A DNA stretch of 64,000 nucleotides, from the NCBI GenBank assembly GCA_028023455.1, contig JAQFVV010000056.1, forward strand, positions 620,001 through 684,000, read 5' to 3'. The DNA comes from Epiperipatus broadwayi. Lineage: Eukaryota > Onychophora > Udeonychophora > Euonychophora > Peripatidae. Positions 55,886 through 64,000 of this stretch are shown piece by piece. The position numbers were made by a program, and so were the translations under genes. Each line of letters starts with the position of its first letter. Position 1 is the stretch's first letter. The notes beneath the pieces were generated by a model, which searched no databases, had not been told where the DNA came from, and was given only the letters and a program-made list of their open reading frames with translations.

Positions 55886-57890
55886 AAGAAGTGAATACTA
55901 CACTTTTCTTAACCATTTTCATTTATGGTACTTTATAGAAGCAAACATATGTTGTAATCAGAATATAGATCACTTCTATCGGCATTTCCATTGTTATCAA
56001 TATTGCATCAGTTTATAAGATGTAAAAACTAATTTATTGAATGACCACATATACAATAGATGAGGTACAATAATCCAGAGGGAGAGGAATTAAGTAATCT
56101 AAGGATTTTATCTATAACTATAGTTTTGTAATTTAAAAGCAATTTTGATCAAATATTGAAAAATTATGTTTGAGGAAGATAACTAAAAAATCCATATTTA
56201 ATTAATACTCAATGTAGAAAAACTATATTCCATTTTAAGAGATCATAATTGATTTTGAATACAATGGTATCATATTTTAAAATATCTCTTTAATAAATAA
56301 ATAAACTCTTCATTTATGTAAGAATCAGGGTGAGAATCTTTCTAATTTGGACCTGGAATCAATGAGCTTTCATATCTCATCTTTGGGCTCTATAATTTAA
56401 AATAATTTCTCTCCAGCAAATTAACTTTTGTGTATATGAGTATGCATATATGCAGCAGGTGGCTGGCTACTTTCTAGTTTGACCAAGAATCTAGGGACTT
56501 TCATATCTCATCACTGAACTTCATATTTTACAATATCTGACTCTAGCAAAAAAAAATTTAACTATTATCAAATAAATAAAAAATTCTCATAACAAATCTT
56601 ATCTGTCATTTTGTATTTTAATGCCAATAATCATTTTCTATATCTGATGTAATATATAAATATATAAAATAAACTAAAAAAAAGAGGTGGAGTCTTTTAA
56701 TTAGATGACATAGTTTGAATTAATACAACTTGGACATCAAACATTAATATGTATTTATAAATGAATCTCAAAAATATTTTTTTTTAAAAAAATAAAATTG
56801 ATATGGGTTTAGGAATTTAAAATTTTACACTCACATAAATTGTTTTCATATTGAATATAACAATTGCTTTTGACAAGAGTACTCCACACTGAAAATATAT
56901 TAATGTTCTAGTTCACATTTTCAAATGGTGTTAGTATTGCTTTTTAATTTATTAATATGTTCATTCATAATATTGTACTCCAATAAATTTTTATATAATT
57001 TTTTTTTGATGGAATTATAATAAAATAAGTAGAATAAATTATGACAGATATAAAAAAACAAATTAATATTGACATATATGCAATATTTGGTTTTATATAT
57101 AATAATTAGTCTATATTGGGTGCTGTGTTCAGGCTTCCAGATAGTTGGAATGATCTTAGGATATGAAGACGAACTTGAATAATAAATAAACATTACCCAA
57201 CCAAGAGTATTTCCTGCTGCCTTGTAGAAGACAATGCTAATTCATCAAAGTACTAAGCACTATTTCTAATACAAATGGTTTGTTATGGCTTCCTCTTTTC
57301 AGAACTTCTGCAGTCATAAAAGTTATTGTAAGTCTCTCATGCCATCGGACATGTTACTACTATATGGACTGCTACATGTGAGTTTTTGAAATCACACAGC
57401 ATTTCTGATCCCAATTCCATTTTTCTTTTTTTTAGACCAAGCCTTTGAGAATTAAAAATGCAATGATGGGGGCAGGCTTAGTAAGCTGGTAATTCTTAGA
57501 GGTGACCTTTGAGCGAGATAATGCAATCACTGAGTCAGGTTGGAACTATATTTAAGTAAGATAGGAATTTCAGCTGGTAAAAATTGTGTGTTTAGGCAAT
57601 TCTAATTAGAAATCCCCTTGGTTACCATATAAGAAAAAAAGCGTAGAAAATGTGATCTAAAAATGGCCTGTTCCACACAGTCTTGCTAGCTTGTTGAACA
57701 TGCTGAATTATCCATTATAGTGATAACAATAATAATAGTAGTTATAATATCCATAGTAGTGGTAAAACAAAAATTAGTGGTAATACTAAAAGTAAATATT
57801 ATAAATCAACATAATGAAACTTGTCTATCAGGGTAAAAACTTTAATTGTTAGATACAAGTTTTTTTTTTTGAAAGTCAGATCAGTCAATG
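55886..57890. other. A+T-rich noncoding sequence
   Basis: The part around 57.2-57.7 kb is somewhat less A+T-rich and contains GTTACTACTATATGGA (near 57351), reminiscent of the hairpin-arm family, but I could not delimit an element. Confidence 0.4.
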
Positions 57891-57894
57891 AAAG

Positions 57895-58400
57895 GAGAAT
57901 ACATGGTGATGGTATTGGATTTGATCTAAAGTCTACCCAATGATACTCACTTTATTAGTGCTTATGCTCCAACCATAGTCAAGGAATCCAGATAAGGAAA
58001 GCTCTTTTGGATAGTATTATTATAGCAAAATTATTAAAAGAGATTAAATTTTTCTAATATGCTAGCTAAATGTTGTTGGAAATAATGGTGTTGTAAATGC
58101 AAATGGTGTGTTATTGTTGAATTTTTGCACATCACATTAATTGACCATCAGAAATATTTTGTTTAAGCAGAAAAATTGCTATAAAGGAACATGGATGCAT
58201 CCACAATCAAAAGAATGATATTTAATATATTACACTATAATTAGAGGTTGCGTCAGACAAGCACTTACAAGTGCAGAAGATCATAAATTAGTATATTAGT
58301 TCCATTAAGAAACAAATTTCATTTCAATCATATTCATAAAAATATTGATGTTCATTCTTTAAAAGAATCTACTCTAAGCACACAATAGCTATTAAACACT
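57895..58400 (+). pseudogene. LINE endonuclease relic, second RTE-like subfamily
   Basis: Plus-strand fragments HFISAYAPT (about 57945-57972), an asparagine-rich stretch, a GTWMHPQSK-like box (about 58187-58212) and RQALTSAEDHKLVY (about 58255-58295), matching the AYAPT, WxHP and SDHxLV boxes of APE-type endonucleases. The WMHP spacing and wording differ from the family at 49-55 kb (WKHPNEGTAELDY), so this is another subfamily. Many stops. Confidence 0.55.
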
Positions 58401-58450
58401 AAAAGTTTGAATTTGGTTCTTCAGAATGGTCATATTATTATAGATACAAG

Positions 58451-58484
58451 TCTTTTTAGTAAATCCAAGGATTTACTAAAAAGA
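58451..58484. repeat. Perfect 16-bp-arm hairpin
   Basis: TCTTTTTAGTAAATCC, AA, GGATTTACTAAAAAGA: arms 58451-58466 and 58469-58484 with a 2-nt spacer. Origin unknown; not large enough to be one of the hairpin-tail elements. Confidence 0.8.
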
Positions 58485-58794
58485 ATCATCATTGGTTTTA
58501 TCACAATGCTCTTATTATTAGTGATTTGATTAAAAGAAAGTAAAGTGTTTTCTGCTTGGCAAAATAATAAATTATATGTAGAACTTCACAATAAAAAAAT
58601 TTTGTTTTTATTTTATTCGTATTATATTATTTTTGATAATTGTCAGCATTTAAATGACAGGCATAAAGGGGGAAAGCTTTTGAAGTTTTCTAGAAGGTTT
58701 TATATAGAAATGAAATTATAAAATGAAGAAATTTTTAATTTCAAATTATTTTTAAAAAGGTAAGTCATGAGTGAATCAAAAACAAAATACACAG

Positions 58795-59090
58795 ATAAGA
58801 GAATAAACAGGCCTTGTTGGCATCACTGAAAGAATTGAAAATCTGAAGTGGAGCTTGACTGAGAATATTGCTAAAAGAAATGATAATAGATGGATAGTTG
58901 AACTCTTAAACTCACTTCTAAGAGATTGTAAAAAAAAAAAATAGAAAGAGACCACATGTGAGATGAATTGATGAAATAAGGAAGTTTCTTGGCATGATGT
59001 GGAGAAAAGACACTAGAGTTCAAGAAGTTGAATTAAACTCAGAGAGACTTTCATTATACAATGGATCAATAATGGTTGACACTAATATTG
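58795..59090 (+). pseudogene. RTE-like LINE 3'-end relic
   Basis: Plus-strand fragment equivalent to the C-terminal region: TGLVGITERIENLKWSLTENI, NDNRWIVELLNS, KRPHVR, MMWRKDTRVQEVELNSERLSLYNGSIMVD. Broken by frameshifts. It ends near 59085 without an obvious simple-repeat tail. Confidence 0.65.
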
Positions 59091-62000
59091 AAATCATAAG
59101 CTCAGTGTGAATAGGAATGAATATTTCCCCTATAAGTTATGAAGGCTGTGCTATGTCATACTATAATTGCAATTTTGTTTTATGATCAGTACACAGTCAT
59201 TCATTTGAACAACTCATATTAATCTAGAACACCTTGAACTTCCAGATAATAAAAACTCATTTACTGATCAATAAATAAAGAGCTAAAAATATTGTCCATG
59301 AAACTTTGCTTAAAAATCCAAAGTTTCACTTACACACAAAAACATATTATGGCATGGAGCCAACTAAATTAATTATTATGTCAGAAAGCCCATCTAGATT
59401 ATTTTGAATCAAAACACTACTGTCAAAGTTTGAAATATAATGTGAAAGAATAAAATCAAAACTAAATCAGCCAAATGTGAAATATGTTATTTTGACATAT
59501 ATTTTCTTGCTGAACAAAATATTGAAAGTTAAAAAAAAAAAACAACTTAGATATAGGGCATTGTTGTCCAAATTGTTCTTTAATAAAACTAAATTGCACA
59601 TTAATGCTAAAAGGAACATTAAATAATTGTTCAGCTTATTAATTATTGTGACCTACAAAGATTAATTTTAAATGAAGTCAATTTGAGCTTTTCCAAATAT
59701 TGAATAATGGGAAAAAAAATTCTATAAGAATGTACATACAACATCTACACTTGATTTTTATGTAGATTATCTTAAAGTCGCTCTAAAGAAATACAATATT
59801 GATTGTTTTTATTGGTAAAATATGGCTTACAACAGAATACAATGGAAAACTACAATTAGACAAAATATTGAAATTTTTCAGAAAAAAAAGTCTGCTGCAG
59901 AAAAAGTTAAAAGACAGACAGTATCACAAAACAAATAAAGAAGAGATGGATTAGCATGCTCAATGTGAATATATTTGTATCTCAAAGATTGGTTTGTATA
60001 ATTATCCACAATTCATCTCTAATATATTACTACAGTTATTTTACCTTTCTCTTTTTTCTTTCTTTTAGCATTAAAATGGTCATCTCATTTGTGTGTGGCT
60101 GCTAATAATAATGATGATTTTACCTACCTATTCTAAAAATAATATTGCACATTATAAATTATTTTAAAATCTTTGTTTGCTTCATAACTGAAGTGAACTT
60201 TAAAAGTGTCTTAAGTATATATTATATAACTTCAGAAAGTCTAGATCTATGATCTTTTGATCCTTATACTTGTAATTGACAGGTTTGTTTTGGAACTTTG
60301 AAATTTATTAAATTTCTTCTTTGGTTTTAAAAAAATGAAGGGCAAAATGTGGTCAGTTTTAAGTGTCATTAACTATTTTTTATGAAAACTATACTAAAAG
60401 GTCAAAATAAAGTTATTAGCTTCACATAAGAATAGATATCCTTTATTTTAAATTCAATACCAATTACAAAAAATAATCAAAATAGAAATGAATTCATTTT
60501 GTAACAACAAATAAAAAAAAGTTTAAAGTGAAAATTATTTTCTTTGATTATCATTGCCAATAAACTGACAGCACATCATGAAGAAGGCTAGAAAGAGATC
60601 TAGTTCATGCTATTTTGCCGTGGTATTTCTCAGCATATGTGATCCAGATGAAAATACAAAATAGTCCAGAAGATATGCCTCTCATCTTCTTGAAAACAGC
60701 ATTTGATACACGGTAGTTTGCTCTCAATATCATTAAAATCATTGTGGTCTAGAAATTTCAATGCTCTTTTCCATAGAAATCTTTGAAAACATATTTCTTT
60801 CAAACAATGGTATACCAGTCAGTAAGTTGACAACTTTCTTAAGATAAGAATGGTTAGCATTCTGAAATCATGAAGTCTAAATGAAGAATAGCAGATTTAT
60901 TTTATTTCTTTTTACATAATTCATTCAATAAATTATCTCTTTTTTTTGCAATTGTAACCTTAGATATATAAATTTTCAGCCATTTATATGTCTAAGATTT
61001 ATTTCTTTTTAAAAAAGTGAACACAATAATAATAAAGCACTATTAATGAACAACACAAGTTTTATTTTAACATTTCTTTATCAAAAAAAAAAAAAAAAAA
61101 TAAAAAAAAAAAAAAAAAAAAATATTCATCTATGTAACACATATTTTGTTTTCTATTTATGTACATCTATTTTATGTATCTAATGTACACTGAATCATAA
61201 ATTCTTTACTATTTATCTCAATAATTTCATCGCATTGTTTTAAAGAATTAAGTAAATGTAAATGTAATGTAGGTAAGTACTCAATTCTATCAGTTCCTGA
61301 TGAATTTACTGGGATATATAAATTTGACAATATTTGAAGAGTGAAAAAAAATAAAATAAAAAACATTATACAATGCATAAATATTAGATTATGGGTTTTT
61401 CTTCTAATATAGTTTTGTCTCCTTCATCTAACATGATATTTATAATAATAAATGAAAGCAAATATAAATTATTCCACGATTTCAATCATTTTCTATTGTT
61501 GTATTTAGTTTACCATATATAAGTGTAATATATATATATATTTTGAAAATATATATATTAAAAAATTCAAAAACAATAAATTACAAATATTAATATAATA
61601 AGGCATAATAGGGCAAGCAACCTTCAAAACATTTTGATATTTTATATAGCATTGTGTATTCCCCCTTCCCGTAAATTTCACTCTTAAAATATTTGTGCAT
61701 ATAAAAAAAATATGGAGAAAAATTATACTATGATTTTAAAGCAAAAAATAAATAATTCTATAACAGTGTTATCTATAAAAAGTTATAAATTATGGTACTG
61801 TATTGAGAATAAACAACAAATCATTAAGGAATTGAATATCATGATAAATTATAGTTATTTCCCTTATTTAAACATATTTATCTTCAAAAATCGGTGTACT
61901 TTAAATAATGAAGCTTCTTAAATAATGGTAAATAAGGTTTTTTATGAATATAATTTGCTAATAATAAACAACAAATTAATATACTAAATCATATTTGTTG

Positions 62001-63640
62001 CCTCAATTAATTTATTACATAACAAAACAACAACAAAAAACAATAAATATTTAAAATAATTAAAATTAAACTGAAATTTATCTATTTATTAAATAATGGT
62101 TTTTATAATCAAAATTAACATTTTAAACAAAATTATAACAACATTTTTAACAAGCTGTGCAAAGCAAAACAAACAATGTGGTGCTAATTAAACACAAAAA
62201 AGTTATTAACAACATCAATTTTAATACAGCATACATAAATAAATATGTAATTTTAAATTGATGCATTCAAAATACAACATTAGAACAATTCACATTCAAT
62301 AAGTTCCAGAAAAAAAGAATGTGATAATTTTGATACATGGTGTACTATTTCCAAAAAAATAATGTTAATAATATTTAATTAGTGATAATTACTTAATAAA
62401 ACTAATTAATCATTTTTATATTCATCTCACTAATGGTTGAGACAACTAATTAAAAAAAAACTCTATATAATATAGATTTTTAACATAACACAAAAATAGA
62501 ATAATGTTGTAAAAAAGAAAGCGTAGTAATAAATAAATAAATGAGCAATCGTGTGACTGCACACTGATTGTGCAAAATAATGATTAACAGATTCATGACA
62601 AAACTCATCATACAGATAATTTATAAATTCAAATTTTTTATTTAATTTTTTTTTCAAGCTGAGAATAGTTAAAGTATTGAAATATATACAGTATAATATA
62701 TGTCTACATTTTTCTCAATCATTTTTTTAGTACAATGTTGTTAGAATTATTTTGTTGTTTAATTAATTTTGAATTATATATAAATATATTTATTAGTAAT
62801 GCTAATTATAGAATATTATAAAACAATTCTACTATTCTTTTATGATTCTCAAGTACATAGAAAATTATTTGTATTTTTAAAATATTTCCATTCTACAATT
62901 ACTTGACTGCAAAGGTGTGAAATTCTATAGAAAGAATGACATGAAAAATAAGAATCTCCTACAAAATATATATATATCACAAATATTATAAATGGGTTCA
63001 ATTCTCCAAAATTATTTAGTGTGAATAAAGATTAAGGTTTTAAAAGTTTAGACCAGAAAAAATCAAATCTTAAGACAAATATATCTAAATCATTTTAGGT
63101 TTGTGAATGAGATTTCTAATTTGTGGCATTTGAAGATGGTCTTGAATTTCTTTTTTTTTTCTAGTAAATAAATGTTTAACAGATTTGTAATAACTAGTCA
63201 CATTATAACAAATGAAAAAAAAAATTAAAAGATATTAAATACCAACTAAATTAAATATTAACTTTAACAGGTTGACATTTTCATAATTCTCCCTAATGAC
63301 AATTTTTATAAGCATTTAACATTTGATTTTAGTAAACAAACTGTAATTTTATATTAGAATTTAATAAAATGGATTTGATTTGCTAAAAACATAAGTTTAT
63401 AAACAAAATACATCCTTAAAATTCATATTTGAACTTTGCAAATTTATTTAAAAATTATAAAGTGAAGTACATAGTAAGAACAATTACTTTTTTTTCTTTT
63501 TGAAGTAATTATAGCAATATTGCTGAAAAAAATAAAAGTAATAAAATTTTGGTAGTCTTCTCTTAGCATGTTGAAACCGCGAGAGGGTGTACTTTCTATG
63601 CAAACACAGAAATATAACATTACCGGGCCTTTTTTTTTAT
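59091..63640. other. A+T-rich noncoding sequence
   Basis: Contains an A-rich tract at 61083-61122 and TA runs. The open frames near 61.2, 61.8 and 62.5 kb are low-complexity and not supported as genes. Confidence 0.5.
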
Positions 63641-63750
63641 TTTCAACTTTAATATTATTTTCTAAAATGGAATAATTACGTTTTTAAATTACATTAGACA
63701 TTTTAGCACCTTGTGACAATTTGCAAACTATTTTTAAACAATTTACGAAA

Positions 63751-63816
63751 CATTATTTTGTAAAAAAAATATTTCCGAAAAACCATTATTTTGTAAAAAA
63801 AATATTTCCGAAAAAC
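63751..63816. repeat. Perfect 33-bp tandem duplication
   Basis: Unit beginning CATTATTTTGTAAAAAAAAT and ending CCGAAAAAC occurs at 63751-63783 and 63784-63816 without mismatch. A related ATTATTTTCTAAAAT...AATAATTAC block occurs at about 63651 and again at about 63948, suggesting that a larger repeat spans the window edge. Confidence 0.85.
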
Positions 63817-64000
63817 AATATTTTAAATTACATTCCACAAATCCACATGTAGTGCTGGAATGTGCATGGGGGGAGGGGAGCACCAATGGTTTTGCCGGTC
63901 TGAACGATCAGCCAAAAGATGCAGTACTCAATTTATAAACCGACATTATTTTCTAAAATACAATAATTACATTTACATTCATATCGGCCTTTCAAACCAA

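Noticed and set aside
57345-57400. Another hairpin-family element (GTTACTACTATATGGA...GAGTTTT)
   Set aside because: Only one arm-like stretch is visible; no partner arm, tail or target duplication could be found.
58451-58484. Rho-independent-type terminator
   Set aside because: The genome is eukaryotic; a hairpin alone is not a terminator here.
1-64000. CRISPR array or prokaryotic defence system
   Set aside because: No regularly spaced identical repeats with unique spacers, no dense operons and no ribosome binding sites. All larger frames are retroelement pieces.

Overview
This is a eukaryotic window, almost certainly from an animal. By eye it is about three quarters A+T and full of simple repeats, and it is built from layered transposable elements. 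I recognise no host protein-coding gene, tRNA or rRNA. The evidence for a metazoan is the mix of RTE-type LINEs, a hAT-type MITE, Penelope-like hairpin elements with hammerhead-ribozyme-like cores, a long-LTR element with a gag remnant, and three CTCF-like motifs, which would suggest a bilaterian. I cannot name the species.

Layout. Positions 1-6000 are A+T-rich noncoding DNA with two hairpin elements (520-773; about 4590-5060, which carries a nested one at 4782-4918) and a small promoter-like GC island near 1.8 kb. At 6008-6315 there is a hAT-like MITE. About 6.66-12.19 kb is a decayed two-ORF non-LTR retrotransposon on the minus strand (CCHC ORF1; ORF2 with endonuclease and a YMDD reverse transcriptase), interrupted by a hairpin element at 11622-11861. 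A tRNA-derived SINE fragment at 13.8 kb is followed directly by a second type of hairpin element. An LTR-like island lies at 15.2-15.7 kb. A probable 8.1-kb non-autonomous LTR retrotransposon occupies 22192-30327: direct repeats of 2.5-2.8 kb flank a gag-like pseudogene, all in minus orientation.

From 30.8 to 59 kb the window is dominated by one RTE-like LINE family of about 3.1-3.2 kb with short (GAT)n-type 3' tails. The copies differ in age. A very decayed one is at 30.8-32.4 kb. One at 37.34-41.02 kb is split by hairpin element 38134-38716. One at 45.24-47.53 kb is truncated at both ends. A plus-strand copy (47532-49083 and 55556-55885) was split by the best-preserved minus-strand copy (49084-55555), which was itself split by a 3257-bp TG...CA insertion (50743-53999). 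A cluster of three CTCF-like motifs lies at 44.26-44.43 kb. The last 5 kb is featureless A+T-rich sequence.

The most interesting system is the set of seven short 'hairpin plus tail' insertions. Each is flanked by a 13-16 bp direct duplication. Four cores of the CUGANGA...GAAAC..NUH hammerhead type were seen among them and in element B. Two of these have a 6-bp helix I that is maintained by different base pairs. The long, variable duplications argue against cut-and-paste MITEs and for a target-primed, Penelope-like retroelement origin.
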